8,210 nucleotides of DNA. Source: Chitinivibrionales bacterium (GTDB lineage Bacteria; Fibrobacterota; Chitinivibrionia; Chitinivibrionales; JANQEN01). Position 1 is the stretch's first letter. Every line of letters starts with the position of its first letter. The DNA is taken from assembly GCA_030593665.1 (NCBI GenBank), contig JAUVGS010000070.1:1-8210 (forward strand), in the 5' to 3' direction. Below, piece by piece: positions 1-6,476 of this stretch. Position numbers and translations under genes: made by a program. The notes beneath the pieces were generated by a model. It did not search any database and was not told the origin of the DNA. It saw only the letters and a program-made list of their open reading frames with translations.

Positions 1-1
1 G

Positions 2-2245
2 ATACCACTTATTCAGCCGTATCATTTCGGCGGCGCCCGGTCAATATTCAACCAGGCGACAATCGCCAATCTCTCTATTTATAAATCAGGTTTCCCGGCA
101 ATGTATCATAATGCCCAATCTGCGATAATTACCGCAGACAGCAGGGTGCCGATTGAGGATTCTGTCAGTCTGCTTGCGGATATCAACCTGTTGCAGTATG
201 AGGCGTATCTGGGTATTCCTTTTTTCAAGAAAAAATTTGGACTCTTTGCTGCGGTCCAGGGATCCTACTTTGATTTTATGTTTAAACGTATCTGGAGTAT
301 CAGTTCACGGTTTCAGGGTGATGATGAGCAAGAATACTATGACGTGATGAAAGATCTGGTTCATTTGCCGGATTATAAAGATTTTTCAGGCGGGATCAGT
401 ATTAAACCGAATGACAGATTGAAAATTATAATTAACGACTCGTATAATACGGATAAATTTATTTATGCCCTGGGTGATTCCATAAAACCAATAACCTATT
501 ACTATAACAATAAGTATTACTATACTGATGAAAATACCGGTCAGGTCAAATTATATCACAATTTGACCGGTGATCCGTCAATAGACGCGAAATTAATGGA
601 CACCTCTTTTTCGATAAATGGAAAGACTTATATATATAGTTATAATAACTGGAGTAGTGACTGGGGTACCAATCCCTATACAAACCCCGATCAATTCGCC
701 GCAGAAAACGCTCCTGAGATTATTTGGGAAGACGAAATCCCCTGGATTGCGTATTCAAAGTATGTTATGCATAAAACATTCTTTGATGTTGACACCGTGC
801 TTGATTATAAATCACGATATAACATCCTCTACTCAACCGTGCAGTATATTCCCAATGAAGACCATGTACTGAATTTCCGGACGGCATGGCAGAGACGGTG
901 GTGGGATCTGAAATTCCCTGATGAATTTTCCGAATTTATCAAAAAATCGATCTATGATGTTGTTCTCAATGAAATTAACGGATATTTTGAGTGGAGCTAT
1001 TCCGGTATGGAGAACCATCTGATAAACGCAGGTATTCAGCTTGATTACAAAGGAGCTGATTACAATGTGTTCACCCTCCGAATGCTTCATGAGATTATTA
1101 CTAAGGGAAATACAAACTTCGGCGACTATCTCGGGCCGGTGAGCGGTGATACGGGAATTGTTTTTATTGACGAGGCCTGGTATCCGGAATATACACTGCT
1201 TGATCGAATGATTGTCCGGTATAAAGGAGAGCGGGATGACTTGAACGGGAGTCTTTATTTTAATGATGAGTGGGATGTGACAGACCGCCTGAAGCTGCGC
1301 ATGGGAGGGCGCCTGGAAGTATCATCAACCGACACCTCCGTCACCTTTTCACCGCGGGTGTCAAGTCACCTGAAACTGAATGAAAAGAATGAATTTATCG
1401 GATCTGTCGGGTTGTATACTCAGAATAATTATGAAATAGGGGCCATGGCACTGTCAAAAGAGCTGAAACCGGAAAAAGTATGGCATGGCGGTGTCGGTCT
1501 TGAAACGGAGTTTGTTCCCTGGTTATCCCAGAAAGTCGATCTCTACGGTAAATACTATTATGACCTGACCTCGGAAAGAATTGCACCGAAATATGAAGAT
1601 TTATCTGAAAATACCATAGATTCACTTCTTGAATATTTCGTGGAAAATTATATTGATTCAACCGGTGATTTATTGATGTCCGAAGAGGATTTTCTATCAG
1701 CCTATCTTATGAAATATGGCAGTATACTGTATGAGACATCGTATACAAACAGCGGCAGAGGGTATGCGTATGGATTTGAGTATTTCCTGCGTTTTGACCC
1801 GACCGATTTCTGGCACGGCTGGATATCGTTTACTCTGGGAAAATCGATGCGGCAGCGTCATCCGGGGTGGCGGTGGCATGCCTTCCCGCTGGATCGTCCG
1901 CTGCTGATATCAGTTGTCAACTATTACCGGCTTCCCCGGCGGTATGAATTAGCGGTGAAATACCGGTGTATGTCCGGGCTGCCCTATACCGTTCTTAACT
2001 ATAAAAAGGGGTTGACAATAGGGGCGTATAATGCAAAGCGGTATACATACTACCAGCGGCTTGATTTGAAAATTTCACGCGGATTCGGTATGCGCAGGGC
2101 AAAGGGGCATTTCTATTTTGAAGTCTGGAATATGTTTAACATTCCCAACATATTTAACCTGGACAGTGAAACAAAAAAAATGGTCAGTTTAAATTTGAAT
2201 ATTCCGACAACAGCGCTGTTTTTTGGTTTTGATTGTCAATTTTAG
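2..2245 (+). CDS. TonB-dependent outer-membrane receptor, 5' end outside the window
   Basis: Outer-membrane active transporter: a plugged beta-barrel that imports a ligand using energy delivered by TonB. The reading frame is open from base 2, so the ATG at 101 is an internal methionine; 747 residues are visible and the signal peptide, any TonB box and most of the plug lie upstream. The first ~35 codons (QPYHFGGARSIFNQ, then YKSGFPAMYH) match the end of the plug domain (GGxxSIFN, GGFPAxYG style), followed by the plug-to-barrel transition around LLADINLLQYEAYLGIPF. The rest shows alternating aromatic/polar strands and ends in a terminal Phe (FFGFDCQF), as expected for Bam-assembled barrels. The last ~60 codons contain the usual RLDLKISR...FEVWNMFNIPN pattern. 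A Tyr/Asn-rich, low-homology stretch around 490-680 is probably an extracellular loop. The stop TAG runs into the exbB Shine-Dalgarno, so the gene leads the exbB-exbD-tonB unit. The family call is firm; the substrate is unknown. Confidence 0.88.
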   Translation: MPLIQPYHFGGARSIFNQATIANLSIYKSGFPAMYHNAQSAIITADSRVPIEDSVSLLADINLLQYEAYLGIPFFKKKFGLFAAVQGSYFDFMFKRIWSISSRFQGDDEQEYYDVMKDLVHLPDYKDFSGGISIKPNDRLKIIINDSYNTDKFIYALGDSIKPITYYYNNKYYYTDENTGQVKLYHNLTGDPSIDAKLMDTSFSINGKTYIYSYNNWSSDWGTNPYTNPDQFAAENAPEIIWEDEIPWIAYSKYVMHKTFFDVDTVLDYKSRYNILYSTVQYIPNEDHVLNFRTAWQRRWWDLKFPDEFSEFIKKSIYDVVLNEINGYFEWSYSGMENHLINAGIQLDYKGADYNVFTLRMLHEIITKGNTNFGDYLGPVSGDTGIVFIDEAWYPEYTLLDRMIVRYKGERDDLNGSLYFNDEWDVTDRLKLRMGGRLEVSSTDTSVTFSPRVSSHLKLNEKNEFIGSVGLYTQNNYEIGAMALSKELKPEKVWHGGVGLETEFVPWLSQKVDLYGKYYYDLTSERIAPKYEDLSENTIDSLLEYFVENYIDSTGDLLMSEEDFLSAYLMKYGSILYETSYTNSGRGYAYGFEYFLRFDPTDFWHGWISFTLGKSMRQRHPGWRWHAFPLDRPLLISVVNYYRLPRRYELAVKYRCMSGLPYTVLNYKKGLTIGAYNAKRYTYYQRLDLKISRGFGMRRAKGHFYFEVWNMFNIPNIFNLDSETKKMVSLNLNIPTTALFFGFDCQF

Positions 2246-2254
2246 GAAGGTATT

Positions 2255-2884
2255 ATGGAAGATATTATTCAATATATTAATCAGGGCGGTGTTTTTATGT
2301 ATCCGATCCTGATTGGTACGGTGTGGGCGTCTGTTCTTCTGATTGAAAGAGCAGTTTTTTATCTGCAAACAGCGACTCTTCTTACCCGTCAGAGTGAGAG
2401 GGTATTTACTATCCTTGCAAAAGAGGGAATTGAACGTGTTGAAGAACACCTGAAATCACAGAAGGGATTGATAAAAAACATTCTTTACGCGGCGGTGCAA
2501 AACCGGGATATGCCCATAGAGAGAATAGAAGAAAAAATGGAGGTTGTCCTGCTGCGCTATCTTCCTGCATATAGTAAATATCTGAATCTTCTTGCCGCGC
2601 TCTCTTCAATTATGCCGATTCTCGGTCTGCTGGGTACGGTGACCGGCATGATTGCGACATTCAAAGTGATTGCTTTGCAAGGTACAGGTGACGCACAGGC
2701 AATGGCTGATGGGATATCCGAAGCGTTAGTTACTACTCAGGCAGGGCTTGTCGCGGCGCTGCCGATTATTCTCGGACATGTTCTTCTGTCAAACCGATTA
2801 AAAAAGATCACCGATAAAACAAAAGAAATCTGTGTACGTTTCATTGACTGCATAAAGGATACGCATGTTAGACCGGGCATTTGA
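2255..2884 (+). CDS. exbB: ExbB/TolQ/MotA-family proton channel subunit
   Basis: Inner-membrane subunit of the ExbB-ExbD motor that uses the proton-motive force to energise TonB. The product has 209 residues, slightly shorter than E. coli ExbB. A first membrane helix lies at ~13-36, a cytoplasmic domain at ~40-108 and two further helices at ~109-141 and ~155-180. The signature PILGLLGTVTGMIATF (121-136) and the segment SEALVTTQAGLVAALP (155-170) are clear. By alignment from memory, Thr128, Glu156 and Thr161 correspond to the pore residues Thr148, Glu176 and Thr181 of E. coli ExbB. The start is supported by AGGAAGG about 5 bases upstream, which overlaps the receptor stop codon. The gene overlaps exbD by 20 bases. 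TolQ is a possible alternative by sequence alone, but the receptor and tonB neighbours favour the Exb role. Confidence 0.93.
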   Translation: MEDIIQYINQGGVFMYPILIGTVWASVLLIERAVFYLQTATLLTRQSERVFTILAKEGIERVEEHLKSQKGLIKNILYAAVQNRDMPIERIEEKMEVVLLRYLPAYSKYLNLLAALSSIMPILGLLGTVTGMIATFKVIALQGTGDAQAMADGISEALVTTQAGLVAALPIILGHVLLSNRLKKITDKTKEICVRFIDCIKDTHVRPGI

Positions 2885-3296
2885 TACTTTTGAGGATTCC
2901 CTGACTAAAGCAGAAATAACCATGACGCCGCTTATTGACATGGTGTTTATCCTTCTGATATTTTTTGTGGTAACAACGACATTTAACAAAGAAACCGGTA
3001 TTAAAATACAAAAAGCGAGGGCATCAACATCACAGATTATTAATAAGAATCTTCTGACAGTCGCTATTGATGAATCCGGACGGTACTGGTATGATAAAAA
3101 CATGCGTACGCTTGACGCCCTTGTTGCAATACTCCATGATGAATATACCAATAATGAAGATCTGAATATTGTCATTATACCGGATAAACGGGGACAGGTG
3201 GAGCCGCTCATTACGCTTCTTGATAAGTTGCGGGTAAAGAATATAACCCGTTTTTCTCTCGGTACTCAGTTGATCGATGCAGAACAACCCCGGTGA
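2865..3296 (+). CDS. exbD: ExbD/TolR-family proton-channel subunit
   Basis: Partner of ExbB in the inner-membrane TonB motor: one transmembrane helix inside the ExbB pore and a periplasmic domain. The product has 143 residues, close to the family norm of about 140. A short cytoplasmic N-terminus (1-20) leads into MTPLIDMVFILLIFFVVTTTF (20-40), with Asp25 at exactly the position of the essential protonatable Asp of E. coli ExbD. The periplasmic domain (~45-143) has the expected pattern: LTVAIDESGRYWYDK, then NIVIIPDKRGQVEPLITLLDKLR. AAAGGA ends five bases before the ATG and supports the start. The gene begins within the last 20 bases of exbB and its own last 20 bases contain the tonB start, so all three are probably translationally coupled. 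Confidence 0.92.
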   Translation: MLDRAFDTFEDSLTKAEITMTPLIDMVFILLIFFVVTTTFNKETGIKIQKARASTSQIINKNLLTVAIDESGRYWYDKNMRTLDALVAILHDEYTNNEDLNIVIIPDKRGQVEPLITLLDKLRVKNITRFSLGTQLIDAEQPR

Positions 3297-3993
3297 GTAT
3301 AGCCGTTTTGTGAAAGAAATTATGCCTGATAATCACCCCGTATATGCTGATATAATCCCATTGACGACTTCCAGGCAAACCGTTGCCCGCTGGGGGATAG
3401 CGGCTGCACTCTCTTGGGGAGTGGCAGTTCTTTTTTTTGTCATGATATTTTCGACGGAGCAGGATATCGTGGTTCGTACTCCACCCGTTATGTATCTGGA
3501 TTATATCGTTCTGCAGCCGCAAAAAAAGAAGATGCTTCCTCCCAAAATACAAAAGCATAAAACGGTTCCAAAGGAGGTTGAAGAACCGGTTGTCCAGCCC
3601 AGAGCCGAAGCGCCGGTAGCTCCGTCAGAGCAGATCGCCGCTCCCGTTGAAATAACGACTTCTATTGCGCGGGTGAAAAAAAAACAGCAGCTTGTGCGAA
3701 TTCTCTCTTCGTCAGAACTTGACAATACGGATTTCGATCCGATTTTTAACCCGAAACCGCGATATCCGTTAGTCGCCCTGAGAAACAATATTGAAGGGTA
3801 TGTTGATGTTGACCTGCTTATTACAGAAAAGGGGCGAGTTGAAAAAATTAGTCTGTTTGACGTTACAGGACACCCCTCTTTTGGGGGAGCAGTAGTAAAA
3901 ACCGTCGCGAAATGGCGTTTCCCGCCGCCGAGGTTGAAGGGAGAAAAGGTGCGTGTCAAGTATGTCTATCGAATAAACTTTACTCTGCATTAG
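3277..3993 (+). CDS. tonB: TonB energy transducer
   Basis: Periplasm-spanning protein that carries energy from ExbB/ExbD to the TonB box of outer-membrane receptors. The product has 238 residues, about the length of E. coli TonB. It has a cytoplasmic N-terminus (1-38), one membrane helix (~39-59), and a Pro/Lys/Glu-rich periplasmic linker (~80-128, with repeated PxP, VPKEVEEP and APVAP stretches). The C-terminal TonB domain (~157-238) shows the RYPLVALRNNIEGYVDVD motif, the GRVEKISL strand and the WRFPPP segment. No good Shine-Dalgarno precedes the ATG at 3277, so expression probably relies on coupling to exbD. In-frame GTG (3310) and ATG (3322) are alternative starts that keep the membrane helix. 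The helix has Ser46 but no His four residues later, unlike the SxxxH of classical TonB. The gene ends the unit; no hairpin terminator was found after it. Confidence 0.9.
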   Translation: MQNNPGEYSRFVKEIMPDNHPVYADIIPLTTSRQTVARWGIAAALSWGVAVLFFVMIFSTEQDIVVRTPPVMYLDYIVLQPQKKKMLPPKIQKHKTVPKEVEEPVVQPRAEAPVAPSEQIAAPVEITTSIARVKKKQQLVRILSSSELDNTDFDPIFNPKPRYPLVALRNNIEGYVDVDLLITEKGRVEKISLFDVTGHPSFGGAVVKTVAKWRFPPPRLKGEKVRVKYVYRINFTLH

Positions 3994-4139
3994 GTGTACG
4001 ATATCATGTAATGTGTATATGCTAACCCAATTCCAGCGCCTATGATGCCGCCAAGAAAAAGATTCTATAATGTCTTTGGTATTTATGGCCGTCCCTGATT
4101 ACTTTCGGCTACGACATAAAATTCAGTTACGGTACGCTT
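3990..4139 (-). pseudogene. Possible decayed 3' end of a small membrane-protein gene
   Basis: On the minus strand, the frame ending at the TAA at 3990-3992 reads LFLGGIIGAGIGLAYTHYM over 4061-4002, a glycine-rich membrane-helix-like peptide. In the same frame, 4139-4086 reads KRTVTEFYVVAESNQGRP. The two parts are separated by in-frame TAA (4083-4085) and TAG (4065-4067). A neighbouring frame between them reads AINTKDIIES without a stop, so small indels could also explain the break. There is no start codon or ribosome-binding site, and an in-frame TGA lies just upstream (4140-4142). The rest of the convergent spacer, 4140-4274, has nothing I can recognise. This may be chance; the composition of the membrane-like peptide is the main argument. 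Family not identified. Confidence 0.25.
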
Positions 4140-4274
4140 TCATATTACTAACCAGTCAACTTCAATGTTCTGCGATGCCTTTCAGTGTATAACAAGCTAT
4201 CTAAAAGTAGTCTATTTCTACAAAATTGCAATCCTCTACTAATGGCTCAACCTGTTGATTACACTCGAAAGGAG

Positions 4275-5174
4275 TTATAATTCTATTTCCATTCCTTCCT
4301 TTGCAAAATCAAGCTTAAATCCTTTTTCACCGGCAAGTGTTTTCATATCGGTTTCATAGCAGGCGAGTTTTTCATCGGAGTTCATAGGTTCATGGTGGGT
4401 GAGGATTATATGTTTGATACCGGCCTTTTCAGCCAGTTCAAGGTCCGCGCTGAATGAGCTGTGGCCCCAGCCTTTTTTAGTCTCATACTCTTCATCAGTA
4501 TACTGGCCGTCCCAGGAGATTACATCTGCATTGCGGCAGAACTCTATAATCTTCATATTCTGCTCTTCAGCGTTCTGATCGAGTTCCTTCAAAAAATCCT
4601 CGTCCATATCAGCGCCGGCGTCAGAGTCACGGTAGATATTCCTGAATGGTTCATGATCACCGCCGTAAATAAAGGTCTTTCCATCATATACCACTTTATA
4701 CGCAAGGCAGGCCACCGGATGGTTTATCCGGCAGGAATACATTTCCAATCCGTCAATCTCTATTTTGCCTTCTTTGCAATCAACATAGTTGATTGTCGCT
4801 CCCAGTTGGGAGAGGCTGATGGGGAAGTATTCATAGCTGGTCTGGAATTCCATGATCTGTTTGAGACTCTGGTTCTGCACATCCGACGGCGGTCCGTACA
4901 GGGTGAAAGTATTACCAGGAATATAGGCCGGTACAAAGAAGGGAAAACCCTGAATATGATCCCAGTGGGTATGCGAGATAAAAACCGAACCGCTTATACT
5001 TTTACCCTTTGAAAGCAGGTAGTTTCCACAGACACGAATCCCGGTACCCGCATCAAAAATAAGGAGCGTATCATCCAGTTCAACCGATACGCAGGCAGTA
5101 TTCCCGCCGTAGACAACCGTATCCTTGCCGGGTGCGGCAATCGATCCTCTGACACCCCAGTATTTAATTTTCAT
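4275..5174 (-). CDS. Metallo-beta-lactamase-fold hydrolase (PhnP/COG1235-like)
   Basis: Predicted cytoplasmic metal-dependent hydrolase of the metallo-beta-lactamase superfamily, 299 residues, no signal peptide or membrane segment. It opens with MKIKYWGVRGSIAAPG and YGGNTACV, characteristic of the branch containing the cyclic phosphodiesterase PhnP. All expected metal ligands are visible: HTHWDH (His68, His70, Asp72, His73), His152 in NHP, Asp173 in GGDHE and His260 in LTHHEP. WDGQYT (221-226) and GWGHSS (235-240) are further conserved-looking blocks. An acidic insert (DSDAGADMDEDF, ~184-195) lies between the ligand motifs. The enzyme is probably a phosphodiesterase acting on a cyclic or phosphate ester, but the substrate is not determined; RNase Z-like nuclease activity is less likely. 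Its ATG overlaps the stop of the upstream HDOD gene (ATGA), with a weak GGAG 11 bases before the start, implying coupled translation. Confidence 0.85.
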   Translation of the reverse strand: MKIKYWGVRGSIAAPGKDTVVYGGNTACVSVELDDTLLIFDAGTGIRVCGNYLLSKGKSISGSVFISHTHWDHIQGFPFFVPAYIPGNTFTLYGPPSDVQNQSLKQIMEFQTSYEYFPISLSQLGATINYVDCKEGKIEIDGLEMYSCRINHPVACLAYKVVYDGKTFIYGGDHEPFRNIYRDSDAGADMDEDFLKELDQNAEEQNMKIIEFCRNADVISWDGQYTDEEYETKKGWGHSSFSADLELAEKAGIKHIILTHHEPMNSDEKLACYETDMKTLAGEKGFKLDFAKEGMEIEL

Positions 5175-6025
5175 ACTTTTAAAAACTCCGTTGCTTTTAC
5201 AATTTCAGGTTCGAGAACTTCGAGAATTTCACTTTCAATCGATGCTTCGATACCGAGTTTTTCATAGGCTCTCGGATCTGCCTCGATTGGCGGTTTGTCA
5301 AGAACCAATCCAACACCATTATTTTTACAGATAATATTTGCGAGATACACGCTCAGGGTCAACGCGGATGGCTCGATCTGATCAAACGGGGCGTGATGCC
5401 CGAGTAACACATTGCTTAGCTCTTCCGAGAGTGCCCATTTTTCAGCCAGTGCTTTACCGATACTGCAGTGGGTTAATCCTTCAAGAATTACTTCTTCAGC
5501 GTCAAATATACTGATACTTTCCACGGATAGAAGGATCCGCTGGAATTCTTCCGGAAAAATCTTCGCTTCGACCAATATACCAAGATCATGTAACAGGCCG
5601 GCGATGAAAAAATCTTCAATGATCTTTTTGTCAATATTCCGTTTCTGCGCTATCAGCTTGGCTGTCACCCCGACCGCGAGCGAATGTTTCCAGAAACCGT
5701 TGGCGTCAAAATCGTCAGGGAGCGATTTTTCCTCCATCTGCGCCAGGGTTGCCGCACTGAGTGCGAGATTTTTAATGGTATTCAGGCCCAGCATGATAAC
5801 CGCTTTTTCGAGAGATACAATCTCATTCGGTAAAGCAAAATAGGAGGAGTTAACCAGTTTTAACACCTTGGCCGATAATACCGGGTCAAGCTTGATAACT
5901 TTTGTCAATTCCGGCGGCGGCGTATTGATATTATTGGCCAACTGCATCACTTTCGAAGCGGTTGGTGACATTGAAGGTATAGTATCTTCAAGCAGTTTAA
6001 CAACTGTTTCAAGATCGTAGGGCAT
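5171..6025 (-). CDS. HDOD-domain protein
   Basis: Cytoplasmic regulator of the HDOD (HD-related output domain) family, 284 residues. The N-terminal part contains the family signature: MSPTASKVMQLANN (19-32), then IKLDPVLSAKVLKLVNSSYF (44-63) and ISLEKAVIMLG-like helix (69-80). HDOD domains are usually non-catalytic signalling modules, but this one keeps an HD-hydrolase-like set: His114 (FWKHS), His146-Asp147 (GLLHDLG), His186 (LTHCSIG) and His210-His211 (LLGHH). The domain fills almost the whole protein and there is no fused receiver, GGDEF or GYP domain. The start is fixed by AAGGAG (6034-6039) eight bases before the ATG; a second ATG at 6030-6028 is out of frame and only three bases from that site. 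It is the first gene of a two-gene unit, overlapping the hydrolase gene by four bases. Its target is unknown. Confidence 0.88.
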   Translation of the reverse strand: MPYDLETVVKLLEDTIPSMSPTASKVMQLANNINTPPPELTKVIKLDPVLSAKVLKLVNSSYFALPNEIVSLEKAVIMLGLNTIKNLALSAATLAQMEEKSLPDDFDANGFWKHSLAVGVTAKLIAQKRNIDKKIIEDFFIAGLLHDLGILVEAKIFPEEFQRILLSVESISIFDAEEVILEGLTHCSIGKALAEKWALSEELSNVLLGHHAPFDQIEPSALTLSVYLANIICKNNGVGLVLDKPPIEADPRAYEKLGIEASIESEILEVLEPEIVKATEFLKV

Positions 6026-6084
6026 GGCATACGCTCCTTGCAGGAAAGCGGTAACTTTATCTTATTGATATAGTTATAGATATT

Positions 6085-6090
6085 ATTATA
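6085..6090 (-). promoter_or_regulatory. Candidate -10 box for the HDOD/hydrolase unit
   Basis: The minus strand reads TATAAT here, about 60 bases upstream of the HDOD start, in a very AT-rich stretch. No good -35 hexamer sits 16-18 bases further upstream (TTTATT is the best match), so this is a weak call that rests on the perfect -10 match, which can arise by chance in AT-rich DNA. Confidence 0.3.
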
Positions 6091-6129
6091 AATAGTACAT
6101 TTCAGGTAATAAACAATCAATCATAAATT

Positions 6130-6151
6130 GTAGAATAATAAAATATTCTAC
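6130..6151 (+). repeat. Small perfect inverted repeat, possible operator
   Basis: GTAGAATA (6130-6137) and TATTCTAC (6144-6151) form an 8-bp perfect dyad around a 6-base A-rich centre. It lies about 40 bases upstream of the candidate -10 of the HDOD unit (minus strand). Its size would suit a dimeric DNA-binding regulator, but no such regulator is encoded nearby; a weak hairpin or chance symmetry are alternatives. Confidence 0.3.
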
Positions 6152-6243
6152 CTGCACCCTTATATTCCAGACTAACGATTACAGGATAGGGAGCAGAAAT
6201 GCGGTTGAGGATTTTATTGATAAGAAAAAACTGGTGTTTTTTA

Positions 6244-6376
6244 GTAACTACTCAGGTGGTGTAACATTCTTAGCGTCATTGCGAGCGCAGCGAAGCAATC
6301 TCATCTTTTCGAATGCAGGAGATTGCTTCGCTGCGCTCGCAATGACGCTTTATGCGAAGAATACCTGAGTAGTTAC
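6244..6376. mobile_element. 133-bp nested palindromic element, MITE-like
   Basis: A 31-bp perfect inverted repeat (6272-6302 with 6319-6349) starts with AGCGTCATTGCGAGCG and encloses a 16-base loop. It is nested in a second inverted repeat: GTAACTACTCAGGT (6244-6257) with ACCTGAGTAGTTAC (6363-6376), plus ATTCTT/AAGAAT (6266-6271 with 6357-6362). The element has no coding capacity. The flanking 8-mers are GTTTTTTA (6236-6243) and GTTTTTAA (6377-6384), seven of eight identical, which may be a target-site duplication. Ends of the form GTAA...TTAC with 8-bp duplications recall the IS66 family, so a non-autonomous derivative is possible. The inner sequence (GTCATTGCGAGCG...GAAGCAATC) resembles a repeat that recurs in many bacterial genomes, from memory. 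It would form a very stable hairpin if transcribed. Confidence 0.65.
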
Positions 6377-6392
6377 GTTTTTAATAGAAAAA

Positions 6393-6420
6393 TTGAATGA
6401 AAAAGAGTATTATATATATT
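6393..6420 (+). promoter_or_regulatory. Candidate promoter of the deacetylase gene
   Basis: TTGAAT (6393-6398) and TATATT (6415-6420) are separated by 16 bases, a reasonable sigma70-type arrangement just after the palindromic element. It would give a leader of about 50 bases before the GTG start. The surrounding AT-richness lowers confidence; TATTAT at 6408-6413 is an alternative -10 with no matching -35 found. Confidence 0.35.
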
Positions 6421-6476
6421 AGAAATGCTCACGTTTAGTATTAGTTTAACCGCCATATTTATAAGGAGAGTGAATT

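Larger units (their letters stand above)
6026..6476. other. Divergent intergenic spacer
   Basis: This 451-base gap separates the minus-strand HDOD unit from the plus-strand deacetylase. It holds the HDOD ribosome-binding site (6034-6039), a candidate minus-strand -10, the small dyad, the nested palindromic element and a candidate deacetylase promoter. A 21-codon ORF (6199-6264, +) preceded by AGGGAG ends inside the palindromic element and is not called as a gene. The rest is AT-rich with nothing recognisable. Confidence 0.7.

Noticed and set aside
101..2245. Taking the ATG at 101 as the receptor start
   Set aside because: The frame is open to the window edge and the upstream codons encode recognisable plug-domain sequence, so the start lies before the window.
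4201..4240. GTAG...CTAC hairpin as a terminator between tonB and the hydrolase gene
   Set aside because: The stem is only four base pairs with no adjacent GC-rich part or clear T-run.
4461..5012. 183-codon plus-strand ORF opposite the hydrolase gene
   Set aside because: It is antisense to a gene with intact catalytic motifs, has no recognisable domain, and its hydrophobic look follows from the opposite strand's codons.
6028..6030. Alternative minus-strand ATG five bases upstream of the HDOD start
   Set aside because: It is out of frame with the HDOD protein and too close (three bases) to the ribosome-binding site.
6199..6264. 21-codon ORF (MRLRILLIRKNWCFL...) preceded by AGGGAG
   Set aside because: Very short, ends inside the terminal repeat of the palindromic element, and no known small-protein family; it could be a gene truncated by the insertion but there is no support beyond the start signal.
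6244..6376. Palindrome as a simple transcription terminator
   Set aside because: A T-run follows the right arm, but no plus-strand gene ends just upstream and the stem is far longer and nested; the element-like outer ends fit better with a mobile repeat.
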